9,899 nucleotides of DNA from assembly GCA_945956945.1 (NCBI GenBank), contig CAMFJO010000012.1:1-9899 (forward strand), given 5' to 3'. The DNA is from an uncultured Legionellales bacterium (GTDB lineage Bacteria > Pseudomonadota > Gammaproteobacteria > UBA1113). Under the pieces are notes generated by a model. It was not told where the DNA came from. It was given only the letters and a program-made list of their open reading frames with translations, and ran no database searches. The position numbers were made by a program, and so were the translations under genes. Positions 1 through 6,238 of this stretch are shown piece after piece. The first letter of the stretch is position 1; every line of letters starts with the position of its first letter.

Positions 1-44
1 GCCTTTAGCGGCTAAATTGGGCACACTCCATTGAATACCCATAT

Positions 45-49
45 AAGGA
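45..49 (+). promoter_or_regulatory. Ribosome binding site of the fluoride channel gene
   Basis: AAGGA lies 6 bases before the ATG at 56. It decides the start: another ATG at 49 is in a different frame that does not encode the CrcB family, while the ATG at 56 opens the conserved CrcB protein at its usual N-terminus. The upstream promoter, if separate, is outside or at the very edge of the window. Confidence 0.65.
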
Positions 50-55
50 TGGAAT

Positions 56-436
56 ATGTACAATTACTTGCTAATAGGCTTGGGCGGCGCTTTAGGTGCC
101 ATGGCACGTGTCGGTATGGGTCGCTTATTCCCCGTTCATCTGATGGGGAGCATCCCACTGCAAATGTTGGCGGTGAATGTCATTGGTTGCTTTCTGATGG
201 GCCTATTGTCTTCCTGGGTATCTTACCACAGTGGTTTCAATCTGGCATTGCGTTATTTTTTGATCTCTGGGTTTTTGGGCGGCTTTACCACTTTTTCTGC
301 TTTTGCCCTGGAAGGATCGCTGCTGTTACAAAAACACCAATATGGACCAGCAGCCCTCTATATCTGCTTGACCGTCCTATTATGTATTGCATTTTTCTTT
401 ATTGGTTCGAAATTATTTATGCACCTGGCAACTTAG
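56..436 (+). CDS. crcB: Fluoride exporter CrcB/Fluc
   Basis: This is a small inner-membrane fluoride channel that lets F- leak out of the cytoplasm and so protects enolase and pyrophosphatase. The 126-residue length is typical, and four hydrophobic segments can be seen (about residues 3-22, 33-55, 64-88 and 98-120). The family motifs are in place: GGALGAMAR at 10-18, NVIGCFLMG at 41-49 including the conserved Asn41, and GFLGGFTTFSAF at 72-83. The last of these carries the phenylalanines (Phe80, Phe83) that line the pore in characterised Fluc channels. Such proteins work as antiparallel dimers; a single gene, as here, implies a dual-topology homodimer (inference). The start is set by a ribosome binding site at 45-49. 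The gene converges on rsmA with 54 bases between stop codons, and I see no clear terminator hairpin there. Fluoride riboswitches often precede crcB, but only 55 bases upstream are visible and no such fold is present in them. Confidence 0.95.
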   Translation: MYNYLLIGLGGALGAMARVGMGRLFPVHLMGSIPLQMLAVNVIGCFLMGLLSSWVSYHSGFNLALRYFLISGFLGGFTTFSAFALEGSLLLQKHQYGPAALYICLTVLLCIAFFFIGSKLFMHLAT

Positions 437-490
437 AATTTATTGATATTTGATTAGTCGATGCGAAAAATAGGGTCTGTTGACATTTGG

Positions 491-1279
491 TTAATCGGCT
501 CTAACATAGGAATTGACTAATTTAACCCACTCTTCCACACTTAATTGTTCCGCGCGGTATTGTGGATCTATATCTAAGGCTATCAGTTCCTCCGCCTTAA
601 AATATCCTTTTAAACTATTCTGCAGTGTCTTTCTACGCTGATTAAAGGCATCGCGTAACAAGTTTTCTAATACGCTAAGAGAAGCGATATCAAACAAGGG
701 TTTTTCATAAGGCACTAACTGTACTATCTTGGATATCACCTTAGGTTGTGGCTTAAAGGCTTGTGGTGGCACGCTAAACAAAGCTTGTACTCTGCATTGT
801 AATTGCACCATCACGCTCAAGCGCCCATAGGCTTTGCATCCAGGTGATGCCGCCAAACGTTCCACCACTTCTTGCTGTAACATAAACAGCATATCACTGA
901 TATGCTCTTTTTGTGTTAACAAATGAAATAGTAATGGCGTAGAAATATTGTAAGGCAAATTCCCAATGATGCGCACCTTATGGTTGGCCAGCTTGAGATC
1001 GTTCAAAGAAAAAGACAAAGCATCTTGATGGTGAATATGGTGCTGCAAGGCCGGATAACGTTGGTGTAATCGCGCGACCAAATCATTGTCGATTTCCACC
1101 ACATCCACCACCGCACCGCTCTTCAACAGGTGTTGCGTTAAAGCACCTTGCCCGGGACCAATCTCTAACACCCGCTGTCCTTCTTGAGCGGCAAAAGCGT
1201 TTAAGATGGCACCGATAACACCCTCATCGTGTAGAAAATTTTGTCCAAAACGCTTTTTAGCGGCAGGAAAATCACTCAT
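491..1279 (-). CDS. rsmA: 16S rRNA (adenine1518/1519-N6)-dimethyltransferase RsmA/KsgA
   Basis: The enzyme uses S-adenosylmethionine to dimethylate two adjacent adenines in the 3'-terminal hairpin of 16S rRNA, a late step of 30S assembly in the cytoplasm; its loss gives kasugamycin resistance. With the start at 1279 the protein has 262 residues, normal for the family, and opens with the usual KKRFGQNFL block (residues 8-16). SAM motif I is EIGPGQG (39-45), the acidic ribose-binding residue is Glu62 in VEID, and the catalytic motif IV is NLPY (107-110). FKPQPKV (175-181) and FNQRRKTLQNSL (212-223) are the typical C-terminal signatures. An in-frame ATG at 1351 would add 24 residues, but these lie inside surA and are not family sequence, so I prefer 1279. 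The first 8 bases overlap the end of surA (ATGAGTGA). No Shine-Dalgarno sequence is seen at a useful distance, so translation probably depends on ribosomes finishing surA. Confidence 0.96.
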   Translation of the reverse strand: MSDFPAAKKRFGQNFLHDEGVIGAILNAFAAQEGQRVLEIGPGQGALTQHLLKSGAVVDVVEIDNDLVARLHQRYPALQHHIHHQDALSFSLNDLKLANHKVRIIGNLPYNISTPLLFHLLTQKEHISDMLFMLQQEVVERLAASPGCKAYGRLSVMVQLQCRVQALFSVPPQAFKPQPKVISKIVQLVPYEKPLFDIASLSVLENLLRDAFNQRRKTLQNSLKGYFKAEELIALDIDPQYRAEQLSVEEWVKLVNSYVRAD

Positions 1280-2660
1280 TGGCAACGGGTTGTGCCTTGT
1301 TATCTGGTGCTGATTTTTGAGGCACTGCTGCTTTGGCTTTAGGGGTATCATCTGCTTTCAGATAGATTTTAATGTAGGTCGATTGACGCATACGCCTTAA
1401 CCAGTCTTGAGTTTTCTCATTCATTTTCGTTTCAAACAACATACGCCTTACCTGCATTTGTTTGTATTCTTGAGTATCATCGGTATCTCTGCGTCCCAGA
1501 ACCTGTATGAGATGCCAGCCATATTCAGTTTTCACCGGATCACTGATTTGATTAATCGCCAAGGCATTCATGGCTTTCTCAAAAGGTAATACCAAGTCTC
1601 CTGGTTTGACCCAACCCAATTCGCCTCCCTTAATAGCGCTAGCAGGATCCTGCGAATATTTTTCTGCCAGCTGTTCGAAACTCACACCGCTGTTCATTTG
1701 GCTTTTCAAATTTAATAATTGTTTACGCACGCTTTCATCGGTATTCACCGCGTCCGTTTTAATTAGGATATGCCGTACATGCGTTTCTTGTACGATGTGT
1801 TTCTCATCATTATTTTTGACTCCTACTAAACGCAATACGTGAATGCCATTACCCGTACGCAGAGGTTCACTGACATCACCCGCATTTAAACCCCTTACCG
1901 CATTCACAAATACTTGTGGTAATTGTTCTGGTGTACGCCAGCCTAAAGCGCCGCCTTGTAATGCTTCGTCACCATTGGATTCTGCGACGGCTAATTGTTG
2001 AAAGTTAGCGCCTGCTTTTAATTTTTGCACTATCTGTGCTGCTTTTTTATTCGCTGCGGCCAATTCTTCAGAGGTCGGCTCATCGGGTAAGGCAATTAAA
2101 ATATCTTCAATATTGTATTGCACTGCTTCATGGGCTTCCTGATAGCCTTTCGAATTTAAAATATTGTCGACATCCTGTTTGCTGATGTAAATGCGTGGCG
2201 CCACTTCGCGCTGCAACAACTGCTGTATTACCAATTGTTCGCGTACCTGGTTTTTATAGAAATCATAGTTCACATGATCTTTTTGCAAGACTTGCTTTAA
2301 AGCATCAATGTTCATCTGGTTTTTAGCGACAATCGCATTGATAGCTTTGTCCAAGGTGGCATCATCGACGGTGATATCTAGTTTAGCCGCCATTTGCAAT
2401 TCTAATTTCTGATCTATCATGCGATCCAATACCTGCTTTTCTAGCTCGGCATTGCTAGGTAGCGGTGTACCGGTACGTTGCAATTGTGTTTTGATGTAAC
2501 TGGTTTCCTTGTCTAATTCGCTTTGTGTGATGACATCATCCCCGACTACCGCAACCACTGTATCTAAAGGTTCGGCCGCTTGTATTTCTCGCGGGGTTAA
2601 GGTTAAACCCATGCTAAGGACCAATAGACCCGATAAAAAGTACGCTTTAACTTTGTCCAT
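1272..2660 (-). CDS. surA: Periplasmic chaperone / peptidyl-prolyl isomerase SurA
   Basis: SurA escorts unfolded outer-membrane proteins across the periplasm to the BAM complex. The 462-residue protein starts with a signal peptide (hydrophobic stretch about 8-22, probable cleavage after the Ala at 28 or 29). The N-terminal chaperone domain follows (about 30-175, with VVAVVGDDVITQSELD at 35-50). Two parvulin-type PPIase domains come next: about 181-282 (GGALGW at 236-241, GNGIHVLRLV at 270-279) and about 291-391 (VRHILIKTD at 295-303, GGELGW at 345-350, GWHLIQVLGRR at 381-391). The C-terminal helix that packs back on the core ends near residue 434. A Lys/Ala/Pro-rich tail of about 28 residues follows and has no counterpart in E. 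coli SurA as I know it. It has its own promoter (see 2692-2721) and runs into rsmA with an 8-base overlap. lptD, the usual upstream neighbour, is replaced by a divergent fadL-like gene, and pdxA is absent between surA and rsmA. Confidence 0.95.
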   Translation of the reverse strand: MDKVKAYFLSGLLVLSMGLTLTPREIQAAEPLDTVVAVVGDDVITQSELDKETSYIKTQLQRTGTPLPSNAELEKQVLDRMIDQKLELQMAAKLDITVDDATLDKAINAIVAKNQMNIDALKQVLQKDHVNYDFYKNQVREQLVIQQLLQREVAPRIYISKQDVDNILNSKGYQEAHEAVQYNIEDILIALPDEPTSEELAAANKKAAQIVQKLKAGANFQQLAVAESNGDEALQGGALGWRTPEQLPQVFVNAVRGLNAGDVSEPLRTGNGIHVLRLVGVKNNDEKHIVQETHVRHILIKTDAVNTDESVRKQLLNLKSQMNSGVSFEQLAEKYSQDPASAIKGGELGWVKPGDLVLPFEKAMNALAINQISDPVKTEYGWHLIQVLGRRDTDDTQEYKQMQVRRMLFETKMNEKTQDWLRRMRQSTYIKIYLKADDTPKAKAAVPQKSAPDNKAQPVANE

Positions 2661-2691
2661 TTTATACTCGATTTTTTGAAGGATTGCCCGG

Positions 2692-2721
2692 ATTATACTG
2701 TTGTTTTAGGGATGAGTGCAA
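2692..2721 (-). promoter_or_regulatory. Probable sigma-70 promoter of surA-rsmA
   Basis: On the minus strand a perfect -10 hexamer TATAAT (2692-2697) lies 31 bases before the surA ATG. The best -35 is TTGCAC (2716-2721), 18 bases further up and only half matching the consensus. The -10 is followed by CCGGGC, a GC-rich discriminator of the kind associated with growth-rate or stringent control (known for other promoters; inferred here). The predicted leader is short, about 25 bases. Confidence 0.5.
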
Positions 2722-2749
2722 ATTTACACCCACTTTCGCCACTGTCCTC

Positions 2750-2777
2750 TTGACAAGAGTTCTGCAGAATAGATAAA
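2750..2777 (+). promoter_or_regulatory. Probable sigma-70 promoter of the fadL-like gene
   Basis: A perfect -35 hexamer TTGACA (2750-2755) is separated by 16 bases from GATAAA (2772-2777), which matches the -10 consensus at four of six positions. Transcription would start near 2784, giving a leader of about 60 bases. The spacer contains the 10-base perfect palindrome TTCTGCAGAA (2760-2769), which may be a repressor site. The promoter lies back to back with that of surA; the two -35 elements are about 28 bases apart. Confidence 0.5.
2760..2769. promoter_or_regulatory. Palindrome inside the promoter spacer (possible operator)
   Basis: TTCTGCAGAA is a perfect 10-base palindrome sitting between the -35 and -10 elements of the predicted fadL-like promoter. 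A protein bound here would block RNA polymerase. It does not match the FadR or PsrA operator consensus as I know them. A 10-base palindrome can arise by chance, so the case rests on its location. Confidence 0.25.
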
Positions 2778-2844
2778 GTTATAAACAACTAGGGTCTGTA
2801 TCCCACTATCCTATATTTCATATATTAACAAGGAGTGTATCACT

Positions 2845-4272
2845 ATGGTTCGTTTCTCTCGCACAGTTTCATTACCCGCTCTTAGCACAACGACCTTATT
2901 ATTAACCGGCTTATTTAGTCAAGCTTATGCCAGTGGCTTTCAGTTAGGCGATTTATACAGTACCACTGAAATTGGCTTAGCCGGTGCTGGCGGCGCGGCT
3001 TATGCTCAAGATGCAACAACGGACTTTAGTAACCCTGCTGGTTTGGTGAATCTTAAAAATCCAGAATTTGTCGTAGCAGGAACCTTGATAAGTTCGGATG
3101 CCGATTTTAGCGGTCAAGCCTGCGGCGGTGCCGTCAATGCTGCAAAAGGTCTTCATGCCTGTACGCCAGTGCCTACCAGCGAGAATGGTGGTACCAACAG
3201 TTTTGTCCCCGCATTTCATTATGCCATGCCCCTGAGTGATAGGGTTTATGCTGGTGTCAGCGTGACAGCGCCTTTTGGTTTATCTACCTATTACGACGAT
3301 CCAAACCTAGTTTATCAAGCGACTGATTCCAACATTCAAACCATTAATATTAACCCAAATATTGCCTTTAAATTTAACGATCAATTTTCTCTGGGCGCTG
3401 GTATCGATATAGAAGAAATGAATGCTACCTTAAATAGCCACTCCAACCTTATGCCCAATTCAACCTTGGTGGGGAGCAAATTTGGTCTCCCAGTAACACA
3501 AATATACTCGGATAGCGCGGTTAGAAATTATGCGGATGACTGGGGTGTGGGTTGGAACGCAGGTGCCTTATATCAGTTTAGCCCAGGCTCACGTATCGGC
3601 TTAAGCTATCGTTCTGCTATACAACATGACTTAAGCGGTACCAGTGAATATGAGGGCGGTACGGGCACGCGTTATCTCAATGGAACGCCTATCGCTACAG
3701 GGAACTATCCTACTTATAAAACGGATGTTTCCGCCGATGTGAAGTTACCCGCTACCACCACACTGAGCTTTTATCAAGAATTAACCTCACAATGGGCGGT
3801 GATGAGTTCCTTGTACTACACGCAATGGAACAGCATTCAAAATCTAACCCTAAAAGATGTGGCCTTCATTGACACCAATTCGACCCTACTTATTCAACCC
3901 TCACAAAGTAGAGATGTCACTTACCCAGAAAATTTCAAAAATACCTGGCGCTATGCTTTAGGTACTGAATATAAGGTTAATGATGCGCTCACCTTGCGTG
4001 CGGGTGGTAACTTTGACCAATCACCCGTCAATAATACCGATCGCACCATTCGCCTACCGGATAGCAATCGCTGGACAGCGGCATTAGGTGCTGGTTACAG
4101 AATTAGCCCTAATGTTAAAATAGACGCGGCTTACATGCACATCTGGTTTGAAGACAATGCCAAAATCGACCAACCAGGAGCGGGAACGCCCCAATACACC
4201 AGCTACTCCGTGGGTAGCTCCGATGTTTCAGCTAACTTGTATTCCTTACAAGCGACTTTCGATATCGTTTAA
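2845..4272 (+). CDS. FadL/OmpP1/TodX-family outer-membrane transport protein
   Basis: This is a 14-stranded outer-membrane beta-barrel of the FadL family, which takes up long-chain fatty acids or other hydrophobic compounds by lateral diffusion. The 475-residue length fits. A signal peptide (1-29) ends in QAYA, and the mature protein begins SGFQL, the usual start of the family's N-terminal hatch. The hatch carries AGAGGAAYAQDATTDFSNPAG (46-66), with the conserved NPAG at 63-66. Further family blocks are APFGLSTYYD (142-151), IGLSYRS (251-257) and LPATTTLSFYQEL (301-313). The rest alternates polar and hydrophobic residues as expected for barrel strands. Two cysteines (93 and 106) in an early extracellular region may form a disulfide. 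The last residue is Val; an aromatic is more usual, and the nearest is Phe472. A strong ribosome binding site AAGGAG (2830-2835) stands 9 bases before the ATG. The gene is monocistronic, with its own promoter and terminator. The substrate cannot be read from sequence, so I withhold the name fadL. Confidence 0.9.
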   Translation: MVRFSRTVSLPALSTTTLLLTGLFSQAYASGFQLGDLYSTTEIGLAGAGGAAYAQDATTDFSNPAGLVNLKNPEFVVAGTLISSDADFSGQACGGAVNAAKGLHACTPVPTSENGGTNSFVPAFHYAMPLSDRVYAGVSVTAPFGLSTYYDDPNLVYQATDSNIQTININPNIAFKFNDQFSLGAGIDIEEMNATLNSHSNLMPNSTLVGSKFGLPVTQIYSDSAVRNYADDWGVGWNAGALYQFSPGSRIGLSYRSAIQHDLSGTSEYEGGTGTRYLNGTPIATGNYPTYKTDVSADVKLPATTTLSFYQELTSQWAVMSSLYYTQWNSIQNLTLKDVAFIDTNSTLLIQPSQSRDVTYPENFKNTWRYALGTEYKVNDALTLRAGGNFDQSPVNNTDRTIRLPDSNRWTAALGAGYRISPNVKIDAAYMHIWFEDNAKIDQPGAGTPQYTSYSVGSSDVSANLYSLQATFDIV

Positions 4273-4282
4273 TCCACAGACA

Positions 4283-4319
4283 CCGGCTTGAAGTTTTAAC
4301 CGCTTCAAGCCGGCATTTT
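4283..4319 (+). terminator. Intrinsic terminator of the fadL-like gene
   Basis: An 11-base perfect inverted repeat, CCGGCTTGAAG (4283-4293) and CTTCAAGCCGG (4303-4313), encloses a 9-base loop. It is followed two bases later by TTTT and a further T-rich stretch. It begins 10 bases after the fadL-like stop codon. The converging exporter gene ends at 4321; on that strand the stem is not followed by a T-run, so it should act mainly on plus-strand transcripts, though the stem itself could weakly stop both. Confidence 0.85.
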
Positions 4320-4320
4320 C

Positions 4321-6108
4321 TTAAATATCCGCTTCTTCTTCGTCCGGCAAAAAACCATTACTCTGCATACGCCACAAATGCGCAAAATGTCCATCTTGCT
4401 GTAACAATTGCGCTTGCGTACCCTCTTCAATGATCCGACCGTGATGAAACACCAGGATTCGATCCATGCCATTTAAGGTAGACAAGCGATGTGCTACAAC
4501 CAAGGTGGTTTTATGCTGCATCAATTGGCGCAAGCTATCTTGAATGAGTTTTTCGGTGACAGAATCCAGCGCGGAAGTTGCTTCATCCAGAATTAAAATA
4601 GGGGCATCTTTTAAAATAGCACGTGCAATCGCAATACGCTGACGTTGTCCACCAGAAAGTTTAACGCCACGCTCGCCCACCAATGCTTCATAGCCTTCAT
4701 CCAAATGTTGTATGAATTCATCGCAATGCGCCATTTTGGCTGCTTGAATCACTTCCGCGTCACTCGCTTCCAAACGGCCATAGCGGATATTTTCCATGAG
4801 CGTACGATGAAACAAACTCGGATCCTGCGGGATCATGGCAATATTATCTCTTAAAGAATCCTGCGTTACGGCATCAATATTTTGCCCATCGATAGAGATA
4901 TGGCCGCGCTGTAATTCATAATAACGTAAAATCAAATTGACAAAAGTAGATTTACCAGAACCCGAGAACCCGACCAGTCCTACTTTTTCTCCGGCATTGA
5001 TGTGAACATTAAAGTCCTGAAACACCCATTTATTTTTTTGATAGGCAAAATAAACCTGATTAAAATCGATCGTACCGTGTTTCACTCTGAGTATCTTGGC
5101 ATCTTTTTTATCGCAAATATCTGCTGTGACTGTTACCAGTTTTAAAGCATCGCGGATGGTGCCGCTTTCGCGGGCAAATTGCATCAGTTGATAACTGATA
5201 AACCAGATCCAGCCCAAGAGCCAAAAGGTTTGCATACTCACTTGCGTAAAATCACCGAGACTCACCCAGCCATGGCCATAACCATACAGTAAGGTAAACA
5301 CCATGCCGAATATCAATAATAACCCACTTATCCCCAAACCTATGCGCGTTAACTCCATTAGCCACATCGCCTCACGCGATTTTTTTATTTCCTCACGTTG
5401 TGCTACCGCCACATAATCCGCCTCATAACGATGGCGCGCAAATAAACGCACCGTGCTCATATTCGTTAGCACATCCACTATTTTGCCATTCAATATGGAT
5501 ACGGCATCTGCGTGCACGGCCCATAAACGATTGGTGCGTTTTAAAAATAAAGCCGTAATGCCGATATGAGAAATGAGCCATGCCAATAAAATAAAGGAAA
5601 AGATGGAATTAATTTTCCACATTAAAACCAATACCATGACAATGCCCGCACCGACCGTGATAAATTGAAAACACACCATCTCGGTTATCGTCTGACAACT
5701 GTTGGGAAGATCAGATAATTTTTTAGAAATATTTCCTGCAAAATTATTGGCAAAATATTCATGGGATAAAGTTTTAACGTGTTCAAAAACCGTAGCGCGA
5801 ATTTGTGCCCTAAAACGCGGATAGGTATAAATTTGCAATATGCCCTGAGCACGTTGCAATAATTCCATGATTAACCAAAAAGCCGCTAGCAAAATGAGGG
5901 TATCCTTCACCGCCACAAAGACGTGATTTGGGGTACCCCGATAACCGGTTAGTGTATTGACAATATCTTTTAAAAAATAGGGGAATATGGAATCATTAAC
6001 GGCCCAGGCCATCCCTGTTAAAGCAAATAAAGTAAATTTTAACTTTTGCGCTTTCACAAAATGGAAAATAAAGCGAAAAGTGGTGGTAGGAAAGGTCGCG
6101 CTCTTCAT
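4321..6108 (-). CDS. ABC exporter, fused membrane and ATPase domains (ABCB/MsbA type)
   Basis: This is a half-size ABC exporter that should dimerise in the inner membrane and use ATP to expel a substrate. The 595 residues divide into a six-helix membrane domain (hydrophobic segments near 24-40, 68-85, 145-162, 165-187, 255-275 and 290-310) and a nucleotide-binding domain from about 345. The latter is complete: aromatic A-loop near Tyr356, Walker A GFSGSGKST (380-388), Q-loop Gln428 in PQDPSLF, signature LSGGQ (484-488), Walker B ILILD (504-508) with catalytic Glu509, D-loop SALD, and switch His540. The C-terminus is acidic (DEEEADI). Sequence alone does not separate a lipid flippase from a drug exporter, and MsbA itself is usually paired with lpxK, which is not here. 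The ATG has no strong ribosome binding site. The gene stands alone, 130 bases downstream of algC on the same strand and convergent with the fadL-like gene. Confidence 0.9.
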   Translation of the reverse strand: MKSATFPTTTFRFIFHFVKAQKLKFTLFALTGMAWAVNDSIFPYFLKDIVNTLTGYRGTPNHVFVAVKDTLILLAAFWLIMELLQRAQGILQIYTYPRFRAQIRATVFEHVKTLSHEYFANNFAGNISKKLSDLPNSCQTITEMVCFQFITVGAGIVMVLVLMWKINSIFSFILLAWLISHIGITALFLKRTNRLWAVHADAVSILNGKIVDVLTNMSTVRLFARHRYEADYVAVAQREEIKKSREAMWLMELTRIGLGISGLLLIFGMVFTLLYGYGHGWVSLGDFTQVSMQTFWLLGWIWFISYQLMQFARESGTIRDALKLVTVTADICDKKDAKILRVKHGTIDFNQVYFAYQKNKWVFQDFNVHINAGEKVGLVGFSGSGKSTFVNLILRYYELQRGHISIDGQNIDAVTQDSLRDNIAMIPQDPSLFHRTLMENIRYGRLEASDAEVIQAAKMAHCDEFIQHLDEGYEALVGERGVKLSGGQRQRIAIARAILKDAPILILDEATSALDSVTEKLIQDSLRQLMQHKTTLVVAHRLSTLNGMDRILVFHHGRIIEEGTQAQLLQQDGHFAHLWRMQSNGFLPDEEEADI

Positions 6109-6116
6109 GGTGGTAT

Positions 6117-6142
6117 CACTCTTATCGTATAGAATGAGAGTG
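6117..6142. repeat. Short inverted repeat before the ABC exporter
   Basis: CACTCT (6117-6122) and AGAGTG (6137-6142) form a 6-base inverted repeat with a 14-base spacer, 8 bases upstream of the exporter ATG. It could be a regulator site or a weak leader hairpin; by itself it is close to chance expectation. Confidence 0.25.
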
Positions 6143-6166
6143 TATCATAAAAGAGCAAAATATTCA

Positions 6167-6193
6167 ACGCGCTTCGCGCGTGTGCCACACGCG
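6167..6193 (-). terminator. Two overlapping GC-rich hairpins after algC, possible terminator or attenuator
   Basis: Read on the minus strand, CGCGTGTG and CACACGCG (6193-6177) are 8-base arms about a single central base. Overlapping it by 5 bases, ACGCGC and GCGCGT (6181-6167) enclose the loop GAA. The second contains GCGAAGC, known as an exceptionally stable mini-hairpin. It is followed by TGAATATTTT, a broken T-run, so it could act as a modest terminator of algC. The hairpins cannot both form fully because they share bases 6177-6181. They lie between the algC stop and the downstream exporter gene on the same strand. Terminator function is an inference. Confidence 0.45.
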
Positions 6194-6238
6194 TAATATA
6201 TGGAGTGAAAAATGGTGTGGGTCCTTACAACAATCAGA

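Noticed and set aside
1..42. Possible neighbour gene at the left edge: a plus-strand tail ending in TGA at 32-34 (PLAAKLGTLH) or a minus-strand start at 42 (MGIQWSVPNL).
   Set aside because: Ten to fourteen codons are too few to recognise. The plus-strand tail fits an operon with crcB better, because the minus-strand start has no ribosome binding site and would overlap the crcB leader, but neither can be supported.
41..55. GGATGG before crcB as part of a fluoride riboswitch.
   Set aside because: It abuts the start codon and there is no room for the conserved pseudoknot and downstream helices; the visible upstream region is only 55 bases.
31..453. A 140-codon open frame over crcB.
   Set aside because: It is a different reading frame of the same DNA with no family features; the crcB frame matches all family motifs.
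437..490. Bidirectional terminator between the convergent crcB and rsmA.
   Set aside because: No stable stem with a T-run was found on either strand.
1280..1351. A longer RsmA starting at 1351.
   Set aside because: The added 24 residues lie within surA coding sequence and precede the normal RsmA N-terminus; the ATG at 1279 in the overlap junction is more likely.
1407..1842. Two plus-strand open frames within surA.
   Set aside because: Antisense shadows of a conserved gene, without ribosome binding sites or recognisable protein features.
2977..3219. A minus-strand open frame within the fadL-like gene.
   Set aside because: Antisense shadow of the barrel-coding sequence; no supporting signals.
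5987..6196. A plus-strand open frame spanning the start of the exporter and the hairpin region.
   Set aside because: Mostly antisense to the exporter, no ribosome binding site, no protein features.
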